NCBI GenBank assembly: GCA_016291085.1
Contig: JAEEVW010000007.1
Location: 45,190-109,189, forward strand
Origin: Prevotella sp.
GTDB lineage: Bacteria; Bacteroidota; Bacteroidia; Bacteroidales; Bacteroidaceae
Length of the DNA: 64,000 bases
Direction: 5' to 3'
Shown here: piece by piece, positions 57,068 to 64,000 of the stretch
How positions within the stretch are numbered: the stretch's first letter is position 1
How the letters are laid out: each line of letters opens with the position of its first letter
Notes under the pieces: model-generated
Database searches by the model: none
Seen by the model: the letters and a program-made list of their open reading frames with translations, nothing else
What the model was told of the DNA's origin: nothing
Program-made: the position numbers and the translations under genes

Positions 57068-57283
57068 ATGGCAAAGATTTATGTAAATGGAGATGCGCAG
57101 GAAGTGAGCCTGCCGCTCAATGTGAGTGAACTGATTAAGCAGAGTGACGTACAGCAGCCGGATATGGTTAGCGTACAGGTGAACGAGGAGTTTGCTGAGC
57201 GCGAGGACTGGGAAAGCATCCAGCTGAAAGAGGGCGACAAGGTGGATTTCTTATACTTCATGGGAGGAGGCACTTTTAAGTGA
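57068..57283 (+). CDS. ThiS/MoaD-like sulfur carrier with C-terminal tail
   Basis: 71 aa, ubiquitin-like beta-grasp fold: MAKIYVNGDAQEVSLPLNVSEL opening and LKEGDKVDFLYFMGGG close. Carriers of this type end in Gly-Gly for adenylation, but here GGG (66-68) is followed by Thr-Phe-Lys, so the tail must be cleaved to expose the glycine. The JAMM peptidase two genes on is the candidate protease. The AAG TGA at the end is contributed by the dispersed repeat. Possible role: thiocarboxylate donor for homocysteine (HcyS-like) or cysteine (CysO-like). Confidence 0.88.
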   Translation: MAKIYVNGDAQEVSLPLNVSELIKQSDVQQPDMVSVQVNEEFAEREDWESIQLKEGDKVDFLYFMGGGTFK

Positions 57284-57320
57284 AAAGTGAAGAGTGAAAA
57301 GTGAAAAATTTGCTACCGCT
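57278..57320 (+). repeat. Dispersed GTGAAAA / GCTACCGCT element
   Basis: Four period-7 units then ATTTGCTACCGCT. Its first bases give the Lys codon and TGA stop of the sulfur carrier. Confidence 0.88.
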
Positions 57321-57334
57321 TTAAGTGAAGAGTT

Positions 57335-58141
57335 ATGATAGATTTTACTGAAGAACAGATACAGCGATACTCGCGACATATCCTGTTGCAGGATGTGGGT
57401 GTAGAGGGACAAGAGAAGATAATGAACGCACGCGTGCTCGTGGTGGGTGCCGGTGGACTGGGGGCTCCCGTGAGCCTCTATCTGGCGGCAGCTGGCATCG
57501 GACGCATCGGTATTGTGGATGCGGATGTGGTCGATCTGAGCAACCTGCAGCGTCAGGTCATCCACTTCACGAAGGACGTGGGCGTGCCAAAAGTAAAGAG
57601 TGCCGAGGAGAAGATCAAGGCCATCAACCCTGATGTGCAGGTGGACACCTACTATGAGTTCCTCGACTCGTCGAACGCACTGGATATCATCAAGGAATAT
57701 GACTTCATCGTGGACGGTACCGACAACTTCCCCGTGAAATTTCTCATCAATGATGCGTGCGTGATGGCGGGCAAGCCGTTCTCGCATGGTGGCATCCTGC
57801 GCTTCAACGGACAGACGTTTACCCATCTGCCTGGCACAGCTTGCTACCGTTGTTTCTTCAAGGAGCCGCCTCCCGTGGGAGCTGTTCCTACGTGTTCACA
57901 GGCTGGCGTACTGGGTGCCATTGCAGGTATGCTGGGTACCATCCAAGCTGCCGAGACGCTGAAGTACTTCACAGGTATCGGTGAGCTGCTGACTAACCGT
58001 CTGCTGACGTTTGATGCCAAGACCATGCAGTTCCGTACCATCAACGTCAAGCAGCGTCCGTCGTGCGCCATCTGTGGTGACCATCCCACTATCGACCACC
58101 TCATCGATTACGAACAGGCCGCGTGCGACCTTCATAAGTGA
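57335..58141 (+). CDS. MoeB/ThiF/HesA-type E1 adenylyltransferase
   Basis: 268 aa. ATP-binding GAGGLG (38-43), DADVVDLSNLQRQ, and paired zinc cysteines (CYRC and CAIC); the catalytic Cys of ThiF/MoeB proteins lies in PTCSQAGVLG. It adenylates the C-terminal glycine of a ThiS/MoaD-like protein for thiocarboxylation. No rhodanese domain, so the sulfur source is separate, plausibly TusA/DsrE or the desulfurase. Lies 51 bp after the carrier gene. Confidence 0.92.
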   Translation: MIDFTEEQIQRYSRHILLQDVGVEGQEKIMNARVLVVGAGGLGAPVSLYLAAAGIGRIGIVDADVVDLSNLQRQVIHFTKDVGVPKVKSAEEKIKAINPDVQVDTYYEFLDSSNALDIIKEYDFIVDGTDNFPVKFLINDACVMAGKPFSHGGILRFNGQTFTHLPGTACYRCFFKEPPPVGAVPTCSQAGVLGAIAGMLGTIQAAETLKYFTGIGELLTNRLLTFDAKTMQFRTINVKQRPSCAICGDHPTIDHLIDYEQAACDLHK

Positions 58142-58177
58142 AAAGTGAAGAGTGAAAAGTGAAAAATTTGCTACCGC
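58138..58177 (+). repeat. Dispersed GTGAAAA / GCTACCGC element
   Basis: Nearly identical to the copy 850 bp upstream; again gives the TGA stop (AAG TGA) of the preceding gene and ends 3 bp before the JAMM start. Confidence 0.88.
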
Positions 58178-58180
58178 ATT

Positions 58181-58573
58181 ATGATTATACCACAGAACAT
58201 CATAGATGAATTGATAGCCCAGGCTCAGAAGGATGCACCCGATGAGTCGTGCGGCTATCTTTTGGGGACTGCTGACGGTCTCGTCATCGAGAACTACTGG
58301 ATGGAGAATATTGACCACTCATCCGAGCATTTCTCCTTTGCACCAAAGGACCAGTTTGCAGCCCTGCGCTATGCCCGCGAAAAAGGTCTGAAGATCCTCG
58401 CCAATTGGCACTCGCACCCAGCATCCCCCTCGCGCCCTTCGCAGGAAGACCTGCGTCTGGCCAACGACCCCACTATCCGCTATGCCATCCTCTCGCTCCT
58501 TGACGGACAACCGAAACTCAACTCCTTCAAAATTCTGAATGGCGAGGTGGTGGATAAGGAGGTACACCTCTAA
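58181..58573 (+). CDS. JAMM/MPN+ metallopeptidase (Mov34/MPN/PAD-1)
   Basis: 130 aa. Full JAMM motif: E22 in DESCGYLLG, then HSHP at 77-80 with S87 and D90 (H-x-H-P-x6-S-x2-D). Related to Mec+ and HcyD, which cut peptide bonds at the carrier's Gly-Gly end. In this operon it would trim TFK from the carrier and release the amino acid product. Followed by a period-7 array and a looped terminator. Confidence 0.93.
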   Translation: MIIPQNIIDELIAQAQKDAPDESCGYLLGTADGLVIENYWMENIDHSSEHFSFAPKDQFAALRYAREKGLKILANWHSHPASPSRPSQEDLRLANDPTIRYAILSLLDGQPKLNSFKILNGEVVDKEVHL

Positions 58574-58608
58574 GAGGTAAGATGTCAGAGGTAAGAGGTA
58601 AGAAATAA
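58573..58608 (+). repeat. Period-7 array (GGTAAGA units)
   Basis: GGTAA at 58576, 58590 and 58597 with TGTCA at 58584 in phase; begins at the JAMM stop. Confidence 0.7.
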
Positions 58609-58625
58609 ACAAACCGGTTTTTCCG

Positions 58626-58685
58626 CGATGCGTCCGCCAGAACTGTTGTCGGTTTAAAGTTTCTGAGTGCGACGCATCGTTTTTT
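58626..58685 (+). terminator. Intrinsic terminator with large loop complementary to sulfur-gene leaders
   Basis: CGATGCGTC / GACGCATCG outer stem, CAGAA / TTCTG inner stem, T6 tail. The apical loop shows TTGTCGGTTTAAA, the complement of the thiS, dsrE and tusA leader motif. Confidence 0.75.
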
Positions 58686-58750
58686 GCATCGTAATACCTA
58701 AATACACTTAAAACTAACGGAAAAGATAGTGAAAAATAAAAAATAGTGGT

Positions 58751-58758
58751 TATCTTTG
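58751..58758 (+). promoter_or_regulatory. -7 box (TATCTTTG) for the CDF operon
   Basis: Canonical box 44 bp before the transporter ATG. Confidence 0.7.
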
Positions 58759-58801
58759 TACCCACTTTTAGATTAGTTTATGAAATTAATATAGGATAAA
58801 G

Positions 58802-59905
58802 ATGGACCGTTCTCAGAAAATAATCCGCACCAGCATCATCGGCATCGTTGCCAATGTGCTGTTGGCTGCTTTCAAGGCAGCAGTAGGCATTATTGCCAGT
58901 TCCGTTGCTATCGTGATGGATGCCGTCAACAACCTGAGCGATGCGCTGTCGAGTGTCATCACCATCATCGGCACGAAACTCTCAGAGCGACCTGCCGACC
59001 GCGAACATCCCTTTGGTTTCGGACGTGTGGAGTATTTCAGCGCCATCATCATTGCCGTGCTGGTATTATCGGCTGGCATCACTTCACTCATTGAGTCGGT
59101 TAAGAAAATCTTTAATCCTACCGAGCCGGAATATACCACCGTCACTCTTGTAGTCATCGTGGTGGCTATTGTGGTGAAATTGGTTCTGGGACAATATGTG
59201 AAACGCCAAGGGCAACAGTTGAATAGTGATGCACTAATAGCCTCAGGTTCTGATGCGCTTTTCGATGCTATTATCACATTGGCCACACTCGTTTCGGCAG
59301 GTATCATGCTCTTGTGGAACGTCTCGCTCGACGGTATTCTTGGCGCACTCATCTCTCTGGTCATCATCAAGGCTGGTATCGAAATGTTGGCTTCGCCTGT
59401 CAACGAACTGCTGGGTGCCAGAATCTCTCAGGAATTGGTTCACGACATCAAGCAAGAGGTCGGAGCGTTTGAGGGCGTTCATGGCGTGTTCGACATCATC
59501 CTTCACAACTACGGCCCCAACGTCCTGATCGGTTCGTTGCACATCAACGTCTATGACACGATGAATGCCTACGACATACAGGGTTTGACTCGCAGTATCT
59601 CAGAACAGATGTACGCCAAGCACGGCATTATTATGACCGTCGGTGTCTATGCCATCGCAACAGGCGAGAACAAGCGAAGCCAGCTGCAAAGTACTGTCAT
59701 GCAAGCGTTAGCCAAGCATCCTGAGATCGTGCAGGTACATGGATTCTACTACTTCGAAAAGGAGAACCGCGTTTCTGTTGATGTGGTTCCCGACATCTCA
59801 GTACACGACGAGGCTGCTCTTTCTGTTCGTCTGACAGAGGAATTGAAAGCTCTGATTCCTAACAAAGAAATCACCATCGTGATAGACCACAATTATAGCG
59901 AATAA
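58802..59905 (+). CDS. Cation diffusion facilitator family transporter
   Basis: 367 aa. Six transmembrane helices in the first 210 residues with the metal-site motif VMDAVNNLSDALSS (D at about 40, 44, 49) and a second site near SGSDALFDAII; cytoplasmic C-terminal domain (about 215-300) plus a further region to 367. Exports divalent metals, probably Zn, Fe or Mn. It heads the operon CDF-ridA-tcdA-TonB. Confidence 0.94.
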   Translation: MDRSQKIIRTSIIGIVANVLLAAFKAAVGIIASSVAIVMDAVNNLSDALSSVITIIGTKLSERPADREHPFGFGRVEYFSAIIIAVLVLSAGITSLIESVKKIFNPTEPEYTTVTLVVIVVAIVVKLVLGQYVKRQGQQLNSDALIASGSDALFDAIITLATLVSAGIMLLWNVSLDGILGALISLVIIKAGIEMLASPVNELLGARISQELVHDIKQEVGAFEGVHGVFDIILHNYGPNVLIGSLHINVYDTMNAYDIQGLTRSISEQMYAKHGIIMTVGVYAIATGENKRSQLQSTVMQALAKHPEIVQVHGFYYFEKENRVSVDVVPDISVHDEAALSVRLTEELKALIPNKEITIVIDHNYSE

Positions 59906-59909
59906 TGAA

Positions 59910-60287
59910 ATGAAAGTAATTAGCACAAAAAAAGCACCTGCTGCCATCGGGCCTTACAGCCAGGCCATTCAAGTTGGAAATCTCGTTTACACATCTGGTC
60001 AGATTCCCATTGACCCTGCCACAGGCGCTTTTGCCGAGGGTGGAATCAAGGAACAGACTCGTCAGTCGCTCACCAACGTCAAGGCCATCTTAGAAGAGGT
60101 AGGTCTCAGTATGAGCAACGTCGTAAAGACCACCGTATTTATGGCCGACATGGGCGACTTTGCCGACATGAACGCCGTCTATGCCGAATTCTTCTCAGAG
60201 CCATATCCCGCCCGTTCTGCCGTTGCTGTTAAAACGCTACCAAAGGGAGCATTAGTGGAAATCGAAGTCGTTGCCGAAGTTAAATAG
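59910..60287 (+). CDS. ridA: RidA family 2-iminopropanoate deaminase
   Basis: 125 aa. AIGPYSQAIQVGNLVYTSGQIPID and ARSAVAVKTLPKGALVEIEVVA (Arg for substrate carboxylate, Glu at the end) are diagnostic. It hydrolyses reactive enamine/imine products of PLP enzymes such as the Cys/Met enzymes and desulfurase in this window. Four bases after the CDF gene. Confidence 0.96.
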   Translation: MKVISTKKAPAAIGPYSQAIQVGNLVYTSGQIPIDPATGAFAEGGIKEQTRQSLTNVKAILEEVGLSMSNVVKTTVFMADMGDFADMNAVYAEFFSEPYPARSAVAVKTLPKGALVEIEVVAEVK

Positions 60288-60304
60288 AGACATTGAGATA
60301 GTTC

Positions 60305-61129
60305 ATGGCAATAGAGCAAGCAATATTCCGTAGGGCGGAACTCCTGTTGGGCGATGAGGCGATGAGTCGCATTGCTGAGAAACGCGTGATTATTTTTGGT
60401 GTGGGCGGCGTAGGTTCTTGGTGTGCTGAGAGCCTGGTGCGCAGCGGTATCAAGCATCTGACAATCGTTGATTCCGATCGCGTGTGCATCACCAATATCA
60501 ACCGCCAGCTGATGGCAACGACGAAGACCGTCGGACAGGTGAAGGTGGATGCCCTGAAGGAGCGTCTGCTCACCATCAACCCCTCGGCAGAGATTACCGC
60601 CCTGCAACAGATCTTTACGGCAGAGACCGCAGAGAGCTTCGAACTGGGCAGCTACGACTACATTATCGACGCCATCGACTCGCTGAAGGACAAGGCGCTG
60701 CTTATCCTGATGGCTACCAGCACTCCCCTCGGGGAGCAGGGAAGGGGTCGGTTCTTCTCGTCGATGGGTGCCGCCTTGAAGCTCGATCCTACCAAGATTC
60801 AAGTGGCTGAATTCTGGAAGGTTAAAGGCGATCCGCTGGCGCGTGCCCTGCGTAACCGATTTAAACGCGACAAACAATTCCCCAAGCGTAAGTTCAAGTG
60901 CGTCTTCTCTGACGAACTCTTGGAAAACAAAGGCCACAATGCTACTTGCGGCACAGAGCAGTGCATGTGTCCCAAAGCCAAGAACGGTCCTGGAGACCCA
61001 TCGCTACTGAACCATGAGTGGTGCTCGTCGAAAGCACAGATTAACGGCACGCTGGCTCATATCACCGCCATTTTTGGCTTTATGTTGGCAGGCTTAGTGG
61101 TACAAGATGCTGTGAACATTGACAAATGA
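60305..61129 (+). CDS. tcdA: tRNA threonylcarbamoyladenosine dehydratase
   Basis: 274 aa. TcdA/CsdL: FGVGGVGSWCAESLVRSG (nucleotide loop), DSDRVCITNINRQ, and C-terminal CGTEQC zinc region. It makes the cyclic ct6A37 modification, with sulfur/persulfide partners CsdA/CsdE in E. coli. Stop overlaps the TonB receptor ATG by 4 bp. Confidence 0.93.
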   Translation: MAIEQAIFRRAELLLGDEAMSRIAEKRVIIFGVGGVGSWCAESLVRSGIKHLTIVDSDRVCITNINRQLMATTKTVGQVKVDALKERLLTINPSAEITALQQIFTAETAESFELGSYDYIIDAIDSLKDKALLILMATSTPLGEQGRGRFFSSMGAALKLDPTKIQVAEFWKVKGDPLARALRNRFKRDKQFPKRKFKCVFSDELLENKGHNATCGTEQCMCPKAKNGPGDPSLLNHEWCSSKAQINGTLAHITAIFGFMLAGLVVQDAVNIDK

Positions 61130-62500
61130 AGAAGGTTGGCTCCATCATCATTATGTTCAGCATAGCTTTGTCTGCTTTCGGACAGAGCAAGGATGATGTG
61201 GACACCCTTAAAATGCAGCATCTCAATGAGGTGACGGTCACTGCCCATCAGGCTGGGCGGGTGAAGACAAACGGTGTGGGCAACATGGAATTGATTAGTT
61301 CGAAGGAACTGCTGCGGGCGGCCTGCTGCAATCTGGGAGAGAGCTTCACGACGAATCCTTCCGTCGATGTGAATTATGCTGATGCTGCTACGGGCGCCCA
61401 GCAAATAAAACTGCTGGGACTCTCTGGTATCTACGTGCAGATGCTGACGGAGAACATCCCGAACTATCGTGGTGTGGCAGCTCCATACGCTTTGGGGTAT
61501 ATCCCAGGTCCGTGGATGCAAAGTATTCAGGTGTCAAAAGGCGCTTCGTCGGTCAAAAACGGTTACGAGAGCATTACGGGTCAGATTAACGTAGAATTCA
61601 AGAAGCCACAGGCCACGCCTTTTGCGGACGCGAACCTATATTATAATACGAAAGGGAAGTTGGAGGCGAACCTTGGTGCCAACCTTAAACTATCTGACAG
61701 GTGGAGTACGGCTCTGTTAGGACATTACGAGATTCTCGACAAGGCGCATGATGATAACGGAGACGGTTTTGTGGATATGCCGAAAATCAAGCAAGGGTCG
61801 CTACAGAGCCGTTGGGCGTGGTTGGGCGACAAGTACATCTTCCAAGCCTCTGTGAAAGGGCTCAAAGAACATCGCGAGGGTGGACAAATTTCTCACCACT
61901 CACCACTCACCTCTCACCCCTATATTATTGACATCACCAACGAACGCTATGAGGCCTTCACCAAAAACGCCTATTTCCTGAACGAGGAGCATGCCACGAA
62001 CATTGCTTTGATTCTCTCTGGTTCGCTACACCATGAGAATGCCACGTATGGAACCAAACTCTATAAGGCCGACCAGCGTAACGGCTATGCCTCGCTGCTG
62101 TTTGAAACGGACTTCAACGAGCATCATAATCTCTCGACAGGCCTCAGTCTGAATCACGACTTTTTAAGGGAAAAGGTAATAGTGAAAAGTGAAAAATTGG
62201 CTACCGCTGTAGAGAATGTCTTGGGGGCTTATGCCCAATACACCTATAAGATGGGCGAGAAGCTGATTGTGATGGGTGGCCTACGATGGGATCACAGCAA
62301 CATCTACGGTAGTTTCGTCACACCAAGGATGCACCTGAAATATGCGCCCAACGACATTGTGACCCTGCGAGGTTCCATCGGTAAGGGCTATCGCACCAGT
62401 CATGTGCTGGCAGAGAACAACTTCCTGCTTGCGAGTGGACGGCAGATGGTCATCGATGCCGACTTGGATCAGGAAGAGGCTTGGAACTACGGACTCAGTG
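61126..62500 (+). pseudogene. TonB-dependent receptor, truncated by IS insertion
   Basis: About 458 native residues remain. Signal peptide (to about 20), plug domain (LNEVTVTAHQAGRVKTN, VNYADAATGAQQIKLLGLSGIYVQM, SIQVSKGASSVKNGYESITGQINVE), and the start of the beta-barrel to EEAWNYGLS. The IS begins after 62500 and gives a TGA at once, so most of the barrel is missing. Residues encoded at 62176-62208 (VIVKSEKLATA) come from the dispersed repeat and are in frame. No partner carbohydrate gene; the FeS/heme or metal uptake type cannot be told. Confidence 0.88.
62176..62208 (+). repeat. Dispersed element inside the TonB receptor gene
   Basis: GTAATAGTGAAAAGTGAAAA followed by ATTGGCTACCGCT, 33 bp (11 codons), matching the DJ-1/ispD spacer copy. 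Confidence 0.82.
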
Positions 62501-62541
62501 TGAAGTGAACCCAGAAAGTTGGACACAACTTAAAGGTTCAA

Positions 62542-63075
62542 ATGAAACGTAGTTACAGTCTAGAAGAAAAGTTATGCGCAATTGGATTTGTATTCCAAGG
62601 AGAATCTGCTCGTTCTGTTTCTCGTAGATTCCATTTAGGTCATCACATTCTTTACGAATGGTTAGAGAGCTATAAACTTCAAGGTGTTGACGGCCTAAAA
62701 TCTCACGGACACAAGAAAAAAAGGTTGTCATATGAAGAAAAATGCAAGATTGTTCGTGAATATCAGGAAAATGATTTAACTTTGTTCCGGCTTTCCGTGA
62801 AATATAACATATCGAGTTCACTATTAAGTAACTGGGTTAGATTGGTAGAAGAAGGTGGATTCGAAGCACTGCTTCCCAAAAAACGTGGGCCAAAGACTGG
62901 TATGGTAAGAACAAAACGACTTCCAAAAGAAGAGTATGAGAAGGAGAATGAGCGCCTTCGCAAGGAGAACGAACGCTTAAGGCTGGAGAATCTCCTACTA
63001 AAAAAAGTGAGAGCCTTAGTCGAGGAAAGAGAAGCCCGAAACAGAGCGATTGGGCGCAAGCCATCGAAGAACTAA
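62542..63075 (+). CDS. IS3-family transposase OrfA
   Basis: 177 aa. Two helix-turn-helix regions (about 5-50 and 55-105; ARSVSRRFHLGHHILYEWL, LFRLSVKYNISSSLLSNWV) and a leucine zipper (ENERLRKENERLRLENLLL) near 130-155 bind the IS ends. A7G at 63000-63007 is a slippery sequence for -1 frameshifting into orfB. Confidence 0.92.
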   Translation: MKRSYSLEEKLCAIGFVFQGESARSVSRRFHLGHHILYEWLESYKLQGVDGLKSHGHKKKRLSYEEKCKIVREYQENDLTLFRLSVKYNISSSLLSNWVRLVEEGGFEALLPKKRGPKTGMVRTKRLPKEEYEKENERLRKENERLRLENLLLKKVRALVEEREARNRAIGRKPSKN

Positions 63076-63122
63076 GGCATAACGAGCATGCAGACCTCTA
63101 TCTGCTGTTAGAACTCAAACAG

Positions 63123-63914
63123 ATGGCTCGCAGTACGTTTTACTATCATCTTAAAAATAGCAAGAAGAAAGACAAATACAAAGAAGAGAAAGATATGATA
63201 TATGCCATCTTCCATAAGCATAAAGGACGTTACGGCTATAGGCGCATTACGCTGGAACTCCATAACAGGAATCGTCTTATTAACCATAAGACGGTCAAGA
63301 AACTTATGGATGAGCTTGGCCTTAAGAGCGAGGTAAGGAAGGTCAGATACCGTTCTTATAAAGGTGAGGTAGGCAAGACGGCTCCCAATATCATCGACAG
63401 GGATTTCGTGGCCGACAGGCCTTATCAGAAACTGGCAACGGATGTAACGCAGATGACTGTTGGCGGACGCAAGATTTACCTTTCTCCTATACTCGACATG
63501 TGTGATGGGGAGATACTGTCTTACACCATTACAGAAGCGCCAAGCTTAGAGATGGTGATGAGTATGCTCAACCAGATGTATGAGCGTATAGATCTCCCTA
63601 AAGGTGTAGTATTGCACTCTGATCAGGGATGGCACTATCAGCATGCAGCCTACCAAAAAAGTCTCAAGAAGCATGACATAATCCAAAGCATGTCTCGTAA
63701 AGGGAACTGCTTGGACAATGCAATGATGGAGAACTTCTTTGGTCTCATGAAGTCTGAACTGCTCTATCCTGGTAAATACACATCGGCAGAGGTCTTCAAG
63801 AAAGACCTGATAGAATACATTGACTATTATAACAATGAGAGAATAAAGCTTAGATTAAATGGAATGAGTCCAGTACAATACCGGACTCAATTCCAAATAA
63901 GCAATAATGTTTAA
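63123..63914 (+). CDS. IS3-family transposase OrfB (DDE)
   Basis: 263 aa from ATG 63123, but the -1 frame is open from the A7 site (about 63000), so an OrfAB fusion is expected. HTH_21 (KGRYGYRRITLELHNR), then the rve catalytic core with DDE residues in LATDVTQM, HSDQGWHY and NAMMENFFGLMKSE. Appears intact, so the IS may be active. Confidence 0.94.
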   Translation: MARSTFYYHLKNSKKKDKYKEEKDMIYAIFHKHKGRYGYRRITLELHNRNRLINHKTVKKLMDELGLKSEVRKVRYRSYKGEVGKTAPNIIDRDFVADRPYQKLATDVTQMTVGGRKIYLSPILDMCDGEILSYTITEAPSLEMVMSMLNQMYERIDLPKGVVLHSDQGWHYQHAAYQKSLKKHDIIQSMSRKGNCLDNAMMENFFGLMKSELLYPGKYTSAEVFKKDLIEYIDYYNNERIKLRLNGMSPVQYRTQFQISNNV

Positions 63915-63944
63915 TCTGTCCAAACTTTGGGGTTCACTTCAGTG

Positions 63945-64000
63945 CCAGTCCCCATGACCCTCTTATTTTTTCAACTACAGGAGAGGATTTTCATCTATAG
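63945..64000 (+). pseudogene. Sequence after the IS, possible TonB receptor remnant
   Basis: Joined across the target duplication, the receptor frame reads ASPHDPLIFSTTGEDFHL and stops at TAG 63998-64000, the last bases of the window. It is not obviously barrel sequence; the +1 frame (VPMTLLFFQL) is more strand-like. Either the receptor already had a frameshift or the flank is rearranged. Confidence 0.4.

Larger units (their letters stand above)
62501..63941 (+). mobile_element. IS3-family insertion sequence (IS150-like)
   Basis: 1441 bp. Left end TGAAGTGAACCCAGAAAGTT and right end (reversed) TGAAGTGAACCCCAAAGTTT form imperfect terminal repeats; GTG is duplicated at 62498-62500 and 63942-63944. 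Two ORFs, orfA and orfB, with orfB in the -1 frame, are typical of IS3. Confidence 0.94.

Overview
The window looks like a chromosomal segment of a gut or rumen Prevotella-type bacterium (Bacteroidales). The grounds are the recurrent promoter box TAnnTTTG 20-100 bp upstream of genes instead of a sigma70 -10, sparse Shine-Dalgarno sites, a BspA-like leucine-rich-repeat surface protein, a PorT-like protein and type IX-secretion-like C-terminal tails, the hpt-adk-obgE block, a DUF4831 protein and a GH53 galactanase. Genus is inferred from gene content only. No rRNA, tRNA or CRISPR array was seen.

Layout. 0-6.6 kb: end of a RecD-like helicase, rmuC, a phosphopantetheinyl transferase, a zinc peptidase, an untracked 55-aa ferredoxin, PorT-like protein, a two-gene 5'-nucleotidase and rplS. 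6.6-15.2 kb: BspA-like adhesin with a small peptide gene behind it, a membrane-bound AraC regulator, a stand-alone AICAR transformylase and the galactanase. 15.2-23.4 kb: a MacAB-TolC-type export operon and a GntR-controlled ABC transporter. 23.8-38.8 kb: TPR histidine kinase and housekeeping genes (nadK, pdxJ, DJ-1, ispD, recG, two M23 peptidases, obgE, adk, hpt, nnr). 38.3-46.3 kb: sulfur metabolism, with an Lrp regulator, metY, a LuxR-type regulator, then a leftward operon dsrE - tusA - family 2B encapsulin shell - cysteine desulfurase cargo - second Cys/Met PLP enzyme. 46.4-56.4 kb: an AT-richer, all-leftward island with a WYL regulator, a HIRAN protein, unknown proteins, two tandem DUF262 (GmrSD-like) proteins, a duplicated 'FPDG' protein and a Bro-N protein, which looks like a defence island. 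57.0-58.6 kb: a rightward operon of a ThiS/MoaD-like carrier, a MoeB/ThiF-like E1 and a JAMM peptidase. 58.8-64 kb: CDF transporter, RidA, TcdA and a TonB receptor cut by an IS3-family element.

Main interpretation. The encapsulin operon and the carrier/E1/JAMM operon appear to form one sulfur-handling system. Their promoters share about 73 bp without gaps (49 identities by eye), including the -7 box, in divergent orientation on the two sides of the island, so the island probably split a divergent locus. The leaders of dsrE, tusA and thiS also share a motif (TAAACCGACAA) just before the start codon, and its exact complement sits in the apical loop of the terminator that ends the carrier operon. 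This suggests RNA-level cross-control.

A second theme is short tandem arrays between genes, with a strict locus-specific period (7, 8, 9, 10 or 11 bp), often beginning at the stop codon of the upstream gene and sometimes lying in frame inside coding sequence.
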